From assembly GCF_023746535.1 (NCBI RefSeq), contig NZ_CP098747.1:3647501-3711500 (forward strand): a stretch of 64,000 nucleotides of DNA, given 5' to 3'. The first letter of the stretch is position 1. Every line of letters begins with the position of its first letter. The notes under the pieces are model-generated. The model ran no database searches, was not told the DNA's origin, and was given only the letters and a program-made list of their open reading frames with translations. Shown here one piece after another: positions 37,782-45,928 of the stretch. This stretch comes from Sneathiella marina (GTDB lineage Bacteria; Pseudomonadota; Alphaproteobacteria; Sneathiellales; Sneathiellaceae). The translations under genes were made by a program, and so were the position numbers.

Positions 37782-38684
37782 CTATGTTCTGAACTCTCGC
37801 AATAGCTCATAAAATTTCTTCTCCGCAGGGGTTCGGGCTGCCGACTTGCGACGGATCATTTCATACTGCGAATTATACCTATACTCTTGCGGAAGAACCG
37901 ACCGCATCAACCCTTCCGAAATCCAGTGACTGGCGTAATGCACAGGCAAAAACGCCAGATACTGGCCGGATAAAATGAGATGTGCGAGGCCCTCAATCGT
38001 CTGGGCGCGGGCGGTAAACTTGAACGGGCGCTCGTTTTCAGGCAGCTGATCGAAAGAGACATAGCCCCGCTGTGCATGATCGAATTGGGCTACATCTTCG
38101 GGTGTCAGATTTTGCTCCGGCGCCTCAAATAACGGATGATATTTGCCACAATACAGTTCCATATTTGATGTAAAGGCCGGTTCATATTCGAGCTGGGTCA
38201 GACGGCGCGGGAAAAAACCGATGGCTATGTGCGCCTGGCTGCTCAAAACCATTTGTTCAAGTTGGTTTGGCGGTGCCACATGAACCGTAATGTCTACATT
38301 GTGGTCCAGCTTGCCGAATTCCCGAATAACGTGACCGACTTGAAAAGTTGGATGGTTCACCGTGTTGTCGATGATTGCGATCTGCAGCTCGCCAACAAGT
38401 TTCTCATATCCCAGCACCAAACTGCGAAAGTCTTCCAGATGATTGAAGAGGGCATTGGACGCATCATAAACGCGCTGACCGTCCTCGGTCAGTGCGAAAC
38501 CGCCCCGGCCCCGTTGACACAATGTAAGTCCCAATCGCGTTTCCAGGTTTTTAATGTGAATACTGATGGTCGCCTGGCTGACATTCAACTCCGTTTGGGC
38601 CAGCGAGAATCCTCCGCTTTGCGCGACCGCCCTGAAAACGCTCAGCAACTTTAAATCCACATTACTCACTGAAGGTAACGGCAT
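37782..38684 (-). CDS. LysR-family transcriptional regulator
   Basis: The 300-residue protein has an N-terminal winged helix-turn-helix (LLSVFRAVAQSGGFSLAQTELNVSQATISIHIKNLE) and a C-terminal ligand-binding domain. It sits between the divergent amidohydrolase operon and the importer operon, so it is the likely local regulator of both. The inducer would be a pathway compound. A candidate operator lies at 38696-38711 in its divergent promoter region. Confidence 0.92.
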   Translation of the reverse strand: MPLPSVSNVDLKLLSVFRAVAQSGGFSLAQTELNVSQATISIHIKNLETRLGLTLCQRGRGGFALTEDGQRVYDASNALFNHLEDFRSLVLGYEKLVGELQIAIIDNTVNHPTFQVGHVIREFGKLDHNVDITVHVAPPNQLEQMVLSSQAHIAIGFFPRRLTQLEYEPAFTSNMELYCGKYHPLFEAPEQNLTPEDVAQFDHAQRGYVSFDQLPENERPFKFTARAQTIEGLAHLILSGQYLAFLPVHYASHWISEGLMRSVLPQEYRYNSQYEMIRRKSAARTPAEKKFYELLREFRT

Positions 38685-38695
38685 CAGCTTCCCTC

Positions 38696-38711
38696 TACAT
38701 AGATAAATCTC
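38696..38711. promoter_or_regulatory. Candidate shared operator, copy before lysR and the plus-strand operon
   Basis: TACATAGATAAATCTC on the plus strand (minus strand GAGATTTATCTATGTA) repeats the element at 37707-37722 with one mismatch. It lies 12 bases before the LysR start in the divergent region with the amidohydrolase gene. Confidence 0.4.
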
Positions 38712-38822
38712 TAACTAAACATTGTTACATCTAAATTTCCATGGATACCAGCCTCATCTAATATGCGTTCATTCTTTGAGCCGGAAGCAATTCCGGACAG
38801 GCCGATGCCAGCGGGAGTAATC

Positions 38823-40070
38823 ATGCTTTTAGACAAACCAAATACATTGGAGATAAATGACCAAAGGTTATGGGATACACTTATGGTGTCCGCCACAATT
38901 GGACCGGGGAAAAGTACGGGCCTTCGTCGTCTGGCGCTCAGCGACGAAGACAAAAAGATGCGGGATCAATTTGTGCGCTGGTGTGTAACGGCGGGCTGCA
39001 AAATCGCGATTGATCGTGTTGGCAATATATTTGCGCGGCGGGACGGGCAAGATGCCTCTCTGTCACCGGTCCTGATGGGAAGCCATCTTGATACGCAAAT
39101 CGCGGGCGGAAAATATGATGGCATCCTGGGCGTTCTCTCAGGTTTGGAAGTCATCAGAACGCTGAATGACCGGAATATCGAAACACGTCGCCCGATTGAA
39201 GTTGTATGCTGGACAAATGAGGAAGGCGTTCGCTTTCAGCCCCCGATGATGGGCGCGGGAGCATTTGCCGGCGCCCATGAAATTGACTGGGTCCTGTCAC
39301 AAACAGACGATGAGGGGATCGTCTTTGGGGAAGAATTGCAGCGAATTGGATATGCGGGGGAAACCGATCGCAACCCGGCTGATATAGATTCCTATTTTGA
39401 ACTGCATATCGAACAGGGACCAATTCTTGAAGAGGAAGGTATTGACGTCGGGATAGTAACGGGCGGCTTCACGTCATTCGGAGCCCAGTTGATTATGAAA
39501 GGCGAGCATGCCCATTCCGGCCCAACGACCATGAAGCAACGCAAAGACGCCCTTGTTGGCGCCGCTGTCATCGTCGCCAAGGTAAATGAAATCGGCTGGG
39601 ACTATGAGCCGAAGGGGCGCGCCACATGCGCCCGGATCGACGTCTCGCCCAACAAATACGGCATTATCGCCGATCATGCGGAGGTAACCATTGATGTCCG
39701 CCACCCCGACCCCGACCTGGCCGACGAAATGTATCAAAAAGCCCTTGCCCTGATCCCCGTAGCCTCAAAACAGGCCAATGTGGAAATTGCGTTAGTCAAG
39801 GAATGGTCTTTTGGCAATGTGGGGTTTAATCCGGACATGGTAAATCTCATTCGCAGTGTCGCCTCGGATCTGGAGGTCCCGCACAAGCATTTGTTGAGTG
39901 CCGCCGGTCATGACGCCTATCATTTGTCCGAGATTGCGCCGACCGCCATGATCTTTACTCCCTGCAAGGGCGGTGTATCCCATAACGAAAATGAACATAT
40001 CGAGCGGAGCTACACGATCCCGGGCGTCAATGTCCTGCTCAATGCTGTTCTACGCCGCGCAAACAGCTGA
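38823..40070 (+). CDS. M20-family zinc amidohydrolase (N-carbamoylase/allantoate amidohydrolase type)
   Basis: The 415-residue protein shows GSHLDTQIAGGKYDG (zinc His and bridging Asp), NEEGVRF, FELHIEQGP and GVSHNENEH, the pattern of the HyuC/AmaB/allantoate amidohydrolase group that removes carbamoyl or ureido groups. GGGAG six bases before the ATG at 38823 decides the start over the ATG at 38763. Its stop overlaps the next frame (TGATG). In this cluster it may release an amino acid from a carbamoyl or amide form. The substrate is open. Confidence 0.9.
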   Translation: MLLDKPNTLEINDQRLWDTLMVSATIGPGKSTGLRRLALSDEDKKMRDQFVRWCVTAGCKIAIDRVGNIFARRDGQDASLSPVLMGSHLDTQIAGGKYDGILGVLSGLEVIRTLNDRNIETRRPIEVVCWTNEEGVRFQPPMMGAGAFAGAHEIDWVLSQTDDEGIVFGEELQRIGYAGETDRNPADIDSYFELHIEQGPILEEEGIDVGIVTGGFTSFGAQLIMKGEHAHSGPTTMKQRKDALVGAAVIVAKVNEIGWDYEPKGRATCARIDVSPNKYGIIADHAEVTIDVRHPDPDLADEMYQKALALIPVASKQANVEIALVKEWSFGNVGFNPDMVNLIRSVASDLEVPHKHLLSAAGHDAYHLSEIAPTAMIFTPCKGGVSHNENEHIERSYTIPGVNVLLNAVLRRANS

Positions 40071-40093
40071 TGAAAATTCAAGGGACGAAAACC

Positions 40094-41386
40094 ATGTTAA
40101 CGAATGAAGCGGTTCTAACACGAAAAAACAACGCCATCGCCCGCGGTGTTGGCATGATGACGGAAATTTTTGCGGACAGAGCCGAGAACTCCGAGCTTTG
40201 GGATATCCAGGGCAATCGATTTATCGATTTTGCGGCCGGCATTGCCGTCGTCAATACCGGTCATCGGCATCCACGGGTCATTGAAGCCGTCAAAGCCCAG
40301 CTGGATCGCTTCACCCATACCTGCCATCAAGTTGTTCCCTATGAAAATTATGTGTCACTGGCGGAACGGCTGAATGATTTGGTCCCCGGTGATTTCCCTA
40401 AAAAAACAGTTTTTGTCACAACCGGGGCAGAAGCCGTCGAAAATTCCGTTAAAATTGCCCGCGCGGCAACCGGCCGCTCCGCCGTTATCGCCTTTACCGG
40501 CGGCTTTCATGGCCGGACCTTTATGGGCATGTCTCTCACCGGTAAGGTGTTCCCGTACAAAGCTGGCTTTGGCCCCATGCCAGGGGACGTATATCACGCC
40601 CCGTTTCCCGTAGAATTGCACGGCGTGTCGTCCGATATGTCTCTGGCAGCGCTGGACAAGCTGTTTAAGGCTGATGTTGAACCCGCCCGCGTTGCGGCGA
40701 TTATCATTGAACCCGTACAGGGTGAAGGTGGTTTCTATGAAGCATCGACATCGTTTTTGAAATCCTTGCGCGAGATTTGCGATACTCACGGCATTTTGCT
40801 GATCGCCGATGAGGTACAAACCGGGTTCGCGAGAACCGGGAAAGTTTTTGCCATGGAACATCATGGCGTGGCGGCAGATCTGACAACAATGGCAAAAGGC
40901 CTTGCCGGTGGTTTTCCACTGGCCGCGGTCACAGGCAAGGCGGACATCATGGATGCTGCTAATCCGGGGGGGCTTGGCGGCACTTATGGCGGCAGCCCCG
41001 TCGGCATCGCTGCGGCCCATGCTGTTCTTGACGTGATCGAGGAGGAGGAATTATGCGCCAGGGCCGTCCTGCTTGGATCCCGGTTGACGCAAAGGCTTCA
41101 GGGATTGGTTGGCCATATCCCGGAAATTTCCGATATCCGCGGACCCGGTTTCATGAACGCAATTGAATTCAAGCAGATCGGTTCGGGCCTGCCAAACCCC
41201 GAATTTACAAATATGGTTCGTCAACAGGCCTACAAGAGGGGGTTGCTGTTATTGTCCTGCGGAATACATGCCAATGTCATTCGATTCCTGGCACCCCTTA
41301 CCATCGAGAATTCGATTTTTCAGGAGGCGCTCGACATCCTTGAAATGTCCCTCAAGGATGCGCATGCATCGGCGGGGGCAGGCTGA
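40094..41386 (+). CDS. gabT: 4-aminobutyrate-type aminotransferase
   Basis: The 430-residue PLP enzyme of the class III group has FVTTGAEAVENSVKIARAAT, LIADEVQTGFARTGK, and MAKGLAGGFPLAAV with the PLP lysine. It transfers the omega-amino group of 4-aminobutyrate or a similar omega-amino acid to an oxo acid. AAGGGACG before the ATG at 40094 supports this start over the ATG at 40070. It overlaps gabD by one base (TGATGG), which points to sequential steps. Confidence 0.88.
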   Translation: MLTNEAVLTRKNNAIARGVGMMTEIFADRAENSELWDIQGNRFIDFAAGIAVVNTGHRHPRVIEAVKAQLDRFTHTCHQVVPYENYVSLAERLNDLVPGDFPKKTVFVTTGAEAVENSVKIARAATGRSAVIAFTGGFHGRTFMGMSLTGKVFPYKAGFGPMPGDVYHAPFPVELHGVSSDMSLAALDKLFKADVEPARVAAIIIEPVQGEGGFYEASTSFLKSLREICDTHGILLIADEVQTGFARTGKVFAMEHHGVAADLTTMAKGLAGGFPLAAVTGKADIMDAANPGGLGGTYGGSPVGIAAAHAVLDVIEEEELCARAVLLGSRLTQRLQGLVGHIPEISDIRGPGFMNAIEFKQIGSGLPNPEFTNMVRQQAYKRGLLLLSCGIHANVIRFLAPLTIENSIFQEALDILEMSLKDAHASAGAG

Positions 41387-42867
41387 TGGTTGAAATGGAC
41401 CCGCTATCGAACCGCCTGGAGGACCCGTCCTTGCTTCTAAGCAGCGCCTTCATAGGCGGTATATGGCACACCCGTTCCTCGGCGAACAAGACATTTGATG
41501 TGGTCAATCCATCAACGGGGAAGGTGCTTGCGACGCTTCCCGATATGGGTATCAAGGAAACAAGGACAGCAATCGACATTGCCCATAGAGCCCAGATCGA
41601 CTGGGCCGGGAGAACCGGCAAGGAGCGTGCGGGCATATTACGAAACTGGTTCGACCTGATGGTCTCCAATGCGGATGACCTGGGCGCCATCTTGACGGCG
41701 GAAATGGGAAAGCCACTGACCGAAGCCGTTGGCGAAATACTGTATGGCGCCAGCTTCATAGAATGGTTCGCTGAAGAAGCAAAACGGGTTTATGGTGATG
41801 TCATACCCGGCCATCAACCTGACAAGCGAATTGTCGTCTTGAAACAACCTGTCGGCGTGGTCGCGTCAATCACCCCCTGGAATTTTCCCAATGCAATGAT
41901 TGCCCGTAAAGTTGGTCCGGCGCTTGCCGTCGGATGCGCCTTCGTTGCCAAACCCGCCCAGCAAACCCCCTTGTCTGCGCTGGCGATGGCCTTGCTGGCG
42001 GAACGTGCCGGTGTTCCAAGCGGTCTTTTCAGTGTCATCCCCTCGACGTCCAGTTCCAAAATCGGGCAGGAATTCTGTGCGAACGAGAAAATCAGGAAGC
42101 TGACCTTTACGGGATCAACCGAGGTTGGCCGTATCCTGATGCGGCAGTCGGCCGACCAGATTATGAAAACGTCGATGGAGCTGGGCGGCAATGCCCCCTT
42201 TATCGTTTTCGATGATGCGGATCTCGACGCCGCCGTCGAGGGTGCGATGATATCCAAATATCGCAACAATGGTCAGACATGCGTTTGCGCGAACCGTATT
42301 TATGTCCAGGCAGGTGTCTATGAGGCGTTCGCCGAAAAACTGGTGACTGCCGTAGAGAAAATAAAAGTCGGAGATGGCTACACGGAGGGCGTGACAGCCG
42401 GGCCTCTTATTGATGAGGCCGCCCTCGTCAAGGTTCGGGCTTTGGTGGCAGACGCTGCGTCCAAAGGGGCCCGGATTGTCACCGGCGGCGCCCGGCACGC
42501 ATTGGGTGGTACCTTCTATCAACCAACGGTACTGACCAATATTACCCCTGATATGGCGCTGGCTCAGGAAGAAATTTTCGGGCCCGTTGCGCCGCTGTTC
42601 AAATTCGACACTGTTGAGGATGTGATCAATCAGGCGAACGACACAATTTTCGGTCTTGCCTCGTATTTCTACGCACGCGACCTGTCGAAAGTCTGGCAGG
42701 TTGCCGAAGCGCTTGAATATGGCATGGTGGGTGTCAATACAGGCCTTATATCAACCGAAGTCGCCCCTTTTGGGGGCGTGAAGCAATCAGGACAGGGGCG
42801 TGAAGGATCAAAATACGGCACCGAAGACTATCTTGAGATGAAATATATATGCATGGGAGATATATGA
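41386..42867 (+). CDS. gabD: Succinate-semialdehyde-type aldehyde dehydrogenase
   Basis: The 493-residue NAD(P)-dependent aldehyde dehydrogenase has SITPWNFPNAMIARKVGPAL, TFTGSTEVGR, the catalytic Glu in MELGGNAPFIVF and the catalytic Cys in NNGQTCVCANRIYV. Family and its place after gabT point to oxidation of succinate semialdehyde or a close omega-semialdehyde, feeding the TCA cycle. A strong terminator at 42969-43008 ends the operon. Confidence 0.93.
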   Translation: MVEMDPLSNRLEDPSLLLSSAFIGGIWHTRSSANKTFDVVNPSTGKVLATLPDMGIKETRTAIDIAHRAQIDWAGRTGKERAGILRNWFDLMVSNADDLGAILTAEMGKPLTEAVGEILYGASFIEWFAEEAKRVYGDVIPGHQPDKRIVVLKQPVGVVASITPWNFPNAMIARKVGPALAVGCAFVAKPAQQTPLSALAMALLAERAGVPSGLFSVIPSTSSSKIGQEFCANEKIRKLTFTGSTEVGRILMRQSADQIMKTSMELGGNAPFIVFDDADLDAAVEGAMISKYRNNGQTCVCANRIYVQAGVYEAFAEKLVTAVEKIKVGDGYTEGVTAGPLIDEAALVKVRALVADAASKGARIVTGGARHALGGTFYQPTVLTNITPDMALAQEEIFGPVAPLFKFDTVEDVINQANDTIFGLASYFYARDLSKVWQVAEALEYGMVGVNTGLISTEVAPFGGVKQSGQGREGSKYGTEDYLEMKYICMGDI

Positions 42868-42968
42868 CTGTCCCTGTATGTGCTGACCCTATTCAGCCTT
42901 ACCCTGAAGACAAATTCAGATTATTGCCAAGGCTCTCCCCATACTCCCAAGTGACCCTGGCATACTTC

Positions 42969-43008
42969 GCCGACGGACGTTCTACCTTCCGTTCGTCGGC
43001 TTTTTTTT
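42969..43008 (+). terminator. Terminator of the amidohydrolase-gabT-gabD operon
   Basis: GCCGACG (42969-42975) pairs with CGTCGGC (42994-43000), with further pairing inside the loop, and is followed by eight T residues. It lies about 100 bases past the gabD stop. Confidence 0.9.
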
Positions 43009-43266
43009 ATCCTGTTATTGGTGCAATGGCGAAGGGGTGGGAAATTATAGCGGATCTAATCTTCAATGATGATATCTGTGATAGGGGCGAAACGGTTATT
43101 GTCATTTGTGCAAAATGGCTGCGGATTAGCATGGCGTTGCACGTGAACGAGTCGTTCCGGCTACCTGATTTTCCTCATTTGCATGGAATTTGATAAAATA
43201 AAAATGGTTTCTTAGGGGTTTACAGCCATTCGATTTTTATCTGTATACGGGTATATTAGGCATGAA

Positions 43267-43282
43267 TGTTTCACGTGAAACA
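43267..43282. promoter_or_regulatory. parS: parS site (ParB binding), copy 2
   Basis: A second perfect TGTTTCACGTGAAACA, in the convergent gap between gabD and the MltR-like gene. The surrounding 38 bases (43249-43286) match copy 1 except for three positions, so the two sites are extended repeats and not just isolated 16-mers. They are 17.8 kb apart. Confidence 0.93.
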
Positions 43283-43326
43283 TGTGTCCGCTTGGCCGAA
43301 AATTCTACTAAACCACCTGAAAATTG

Positions 43327-43340
43327 GAGCGGGCGAAGCG
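43327..43340. repeat. 14-bp copy of the tRNA-Gly 3' end (att-like)
   Basis: TGGAGCGGGCGAAG repeats 44311-44324 exactly, which is the 3' end of the tRNA-Gly gene including CCA. The repeat lies 970 bases downstream of the tRNA and brackets the AT-rich MltR-like gene, as an att site of an integrated element would. Confidence 0.65.
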
Positions 43341-43381
43341 GCCTAATTAATTCAACATCCTAAATCATCGCACTACTGTCA

Positions 43382-44122
43382 TCAGGAAGCAATATCTTCG
43401 CTGCCCAACAGTTTGAGAAGTACATCAGAAAGCCTCAAATTTATATCCCGACAAGGCTCTGGCATTGAATCGAATCCGGATTTCATTATATCATTGGGGG
43501 ATACCTTATGGGCCATCGCTGAAGGCAGAACTAAGTAATCCAAAAAAGTTCTATGAGCCAGAATTGACAAATTAGCCAAAAATTCTTTTTCAATGCTAAT
43601 AGCGTCTTTTTCAAGAAGTGGAGCAATCCCATTCTCAATCAGACTACTTCGTATCGGGTTTAGAAATTCATCTAAATCGTAATCCATTGTCTTCAAAAAA
43701 CTCTGTATTTTGGGATCATCAAAATTTGTCCTAAAAGCATTGTGAGCGAATTCATTTCGCATTTTTCTAAATGCATTCAACTTGTTTTTTTGTGCGGAAT
43801 TTAGCCAACCTAAATGATACGATAAGAAGATTCTACTTTCAAAGGAACTAAATGGACCTGACCCAGAAAACATACGCCGTTCGTCGGATTTCGAATCTAG
43901 GAAGAAAAGTCTCAAGCTTATCAATTCAAACATTTTGTCTTCTAGATAAGAGGAATAAATTAGCACTTGAGCAGTTAAGGATTCATCTGTCAGTCTAGAA
44001 AATATTTCCGGTAACTCATCAAATCTAACTTCAAGAGAATTAATACTCTCAATCGCTTTCGCCAATGCTTGCAAGTAAAGAGCCTCGGCGACTATATTTT
44101 TAACTTCTGACTCTTCAACCAT
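43382..44122 (-). CDS. MltR-like protein of unknown role, AT-rich
   Basis: The 246-residue protein has YSSYLEDKMFELISLRL, GPFSSFESRIFLSYHLGWL and FRKMRNEFAHNAF, the pattern of the MltR/mannitol-repressor-like group, which includes both regulators and toxin-like proteins with an R-N-x-F-A-H signature. The specific function is not clear. Its base composition is visibly more AT-rich than the neighbouring genes. It lies between the tRNA-Gly gene and a copy of the tRNA 3' end, so it was likely acquired by integration. Confidence 0.7.
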   Translation of the reverse strand: MVEESEVKNIVAEALYLQALAKAIESINSLEVRFDELPEIFSRLTDESLTAQVLIYSSYLEDKMFELISLRLFFLDSKSDERRMFSGSGPFSSFESRIFLSYHLGWLNSAQKNKLNAFRKMRNEFAHNAFRTNFDDPKIQSFLKTMDYDLDEFLNPIRSSLIENGIAPLLEKDAISIEKEFLANLSILAHRTFLDYLVLPSAMAHKVSPNDIMKSGFDSMPEPCRDINLRLSDVLLKLLGSEDIAS

Positions 44123-44310
44123 ACATCACCGCATCATTGTCAATCTTTCTCAGCAAAAAATATGAGAAAGTATCCACGCCTAAATGCACCCTATAAGAGA
44201 AATTTACAAACTTCAATCTCCCTAAAATTCTATCCAATTTACAACTCAATTCTTTTGTGGGACACTTTTCTTCTAAGGCTTTTAAATATACCATTAAATC
44301 AATGCGGAGC

Positions 44311-44384
44311 TGGAGCGGGCGAAGGGAATCGAACCCTCGTCGTAAGCTTGGGAAGCTTCTGCTCTGCCATTGAGCTACGCCCGC
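44311..44384 (-). tRNA. tRNA-Gly (anticodon CCC)
   Basis: The minus strand folds as a 74-base cloverleaf: acceptor GCGGGCG pairs with CGCCCGC, D-arm GCTC...GAGC, anticodon loop TTCCCAA, T-arm GAGGGTTCGATTCCCTT, and encoded CCA. The 32-38 loop places CCC at the anticodon, which reads GGG codons. It closely resembles E. coli glyU. Its 3' end is the candidate integration site. Confidence 0.96.
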
Positions 44385-44444
44385 ATTCTTTCAAACTAGT
44401 CAAATCCGGCGTTGAAATCACCCCCTAAATAATGTTTCACCCTA

Positions 44445-44471
44445 TTGACAGCGGGTGTCCAGGGGGATAAT
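44445..44471 (+). promoter_or_regulatory. Predicted metZ promoter
   Basis: TTGACA (44445-44450) and GATAAT (44466-44471) are 15 bases apart, slightly short of optimal, and lie just before the SAM-II riboswitch. Confidence 0.5.
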
Positions 44472-44476
44472 GATCA

Positions 44477-44533
44477 AGTCGTGGTGATTTGTGCCGACCG
44501 GCTTGCGGCCACGTTAAAAGAAACGCTAAAAGG
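44477..44533 (+). ncRNA. SAM-II riboswitch
   Basis: The conserved core GTGGTGATTTG, then CCGGCTTGCGGCCACGTTAAA and GCTAAAAGG, follows the SAM-II (metA-type) consensus closely. P1 pairs CGTGG (44480-44484) with CCACG (44509-44513), and the downstream GCTAAAA forms the pseudoknot. It senses S-adenosylmethionine and lies directly before metZ, the usual alphaproteobacterial placement. Confidence 0.93.
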
Positions 44534-44547
44534 TCGGGGCTCGTAGG

Positions 44548-44575
44548 AACCCTGACTGGTGGTCGGGGTTTTTTT
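44548..44575 (+). terminator. Riboswitch-controlled terminator before metZ
   Basis: AACCCTGAC (44548-44556) pairs with GTCGGGGTT (44562-44570), followed by a run of seven T. The left arm can instead pair with GTCGGGG at 44533-44539 at the end of the riboswitch, which gives an antiterminator and a terminator as exclusive states. Confidence 0.8.
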
Positions 44576-44591
44576 ATGCCTCGAGGACAAG

Positions 44592-45806
44592 ATGACAAAC
44601 CAGCACGATACGCAAAAACACCGTATAGACGCTGCCAGAACCGCAACAAAGCTGGTTCGCGGCGGCACGAAGCGATCCCTCTTCAATGAAACCTCCGAAG
44701 CCATCTTCATGAATTCCGGCTTCGTCTATGACAGCGCCGAACAGGCGGCAGGGCGGTTTAAAGGCGAAAATGACGGGTTTATTTATTCCCGCTATGCCAA
44801 TCCGACCCTGACCATGTTCGAGGAGAGGATGATTCTCCTGGAAGGCGCCGAAGCCGCGCGCGGGACGGCAAGCGGTATGGCCGCTGTCAATGCCGCGCTG
44901 CTGTCGCAACTGAAAACCGGCGATCATGTGGTCGCGGCGAAAGCCCTGTTCGGGTCCTGCCTGTACATCATCGAGACCATCCTGCCGCGCTTTGGCATTG
45001 ATATTACGCTTGTTGACGGCACGGATATTGATCAATGGAAGCAGGCCATCACCCAAAAGACGGCCAGCGTTTTCTTTGAAACCCCGTCCAACCCGACCCT
45101 CGACCTTGTCGATATTGCAGCGGTTTCGGACATTGCCCATGCCGCCGGCGCCAAAGTCATCATCGATAATGTTTTTGCCACCCCCATCTTACAGAAGCCG
45201 CTGGAGCTGGGGGCGGATATCGTTGTTTATTCCGCGACAAAGCATATCGACGGGCAAGGGCGCTGCCTGGGCGGTATCGTCCTGGCGGATGAAGAGTTTG
45301 TGGAAGAGACATTGGCCCCCTTCTTGAAGCATACGGGGCCGGCCCTCAGCCCGTTCAATGCCTGGAACATGTTGAAGGGACTGGAAACCCTTGAACTGCG
45401 GGTTGACCGTCAATGTGACAACGCCGAAAAAATCGCAGATTTCCTGGGCGATCACCCCGCCGTCAAACGGGTCATCTATCCCGGACGCGAAGATCATCCG
45501 CAGGCAGCCCTGGCAAAGCAGCAAATGTCCCGCGGCAGCACCTTGATCAGTGTCGAGATTGACGGTAACCAGCAAACAACATTCGATGTTCTTAACCGCT
45601 TGTCCATCATCGATATCAGCAACAATCTGGGCGATGCGAAATCCCTGATTACCCATCCATCGACCACCACCCATTCCAGTGTCGATGACGAGACCAAGGC
45701 AGAGCTTGGCATTTCAGAAAGCCTGTTGAGGCTGTCCGTCGGCCTTGAAGATGTCAACGACCTGATTGATGATCTGGGCTACGCGTTAAGTAAACAGAGT
45801 ACGTAA
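44592..45806 (+). CDS. metZ: O-succinylhomoserine sulfhydrylase
   Basis: The 404-residue PLP enzyme of the Cys/Met-metabolism family makes homocysteine from O-succinylhomoserine and sulfide. It shows YSRYANPTLTMFEERM, SGMAAVNAALLS and YSATKHIDGQGRCLGG (PLP lysine). The ATG at 44592 is preceded by GAGGACAAG and follows the terminator; the longer frame would start inside the hairpin. Regulation by SAM through the riboswitch is expected, giving end-product control of methionine synthesis. Confidence 0.94.
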   Translation: MTNQHDTQKHRIDAARTATKLVRGGTKRSLFNETSEAIFMNSGFVYDSAEQAAGRFKGENDGFIYSRYANPTLTMFEERMILLEGAEAARGTASGMAAVNAALLSQLKTGDHVVAAKALFGSCLYIIETILPRFGIDITLVDGTDIDQWKQAITQKTASVFFETPSNPTLDLVDIAAVSDIAHAAGAKVIIDNVFATPILQKPLELGADIVVYSATKHIDGQGRCLGGIVLADEEFVEETLAPFLKHTGPALSPFNAWNMLKGLETLELRVDRQCDNAEKIADFLGDHPAVKRVIYPGREDHPQAALAKQQMSRGSTLISVEIDGNQQTTFDVLNRLSIIDISNNLGDAKSLITHPSTTTHSSVDDETKAELGISESLLRLSVGLEDVNDLIDDLGYALSKQST

Positions 45807-45928
45807 CGGCCGTAATTAGACCCCTTGTCTGATCGAATTACTGGACAAATCCGTGTGATGTCGCAATATTCGTACTCAGATTAAAGAAGAAAACAGGATT
45901 GCCCTGGGAATCGGACAAGGGGTACGGC

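Noticed and set aside
38763-38822. Longer start for the M20 amidohydrolase
   Set aside because: No ribosome-binding site precedes the ATG at 38763, while GGGAG precedes the ATG at 38823 at good spacing.
42849-43193. 114-codon open frame after gabD
   Set aside because: It reads through the strong terminator hairpin at 42969-43008, lacks a ribosome-binding site and resembles no protein family.
44433-44440. TGTTTCAC half site resembling parS
   Set aside because: The second half of the palindrome is missing; eight matching bases are expected by chance.
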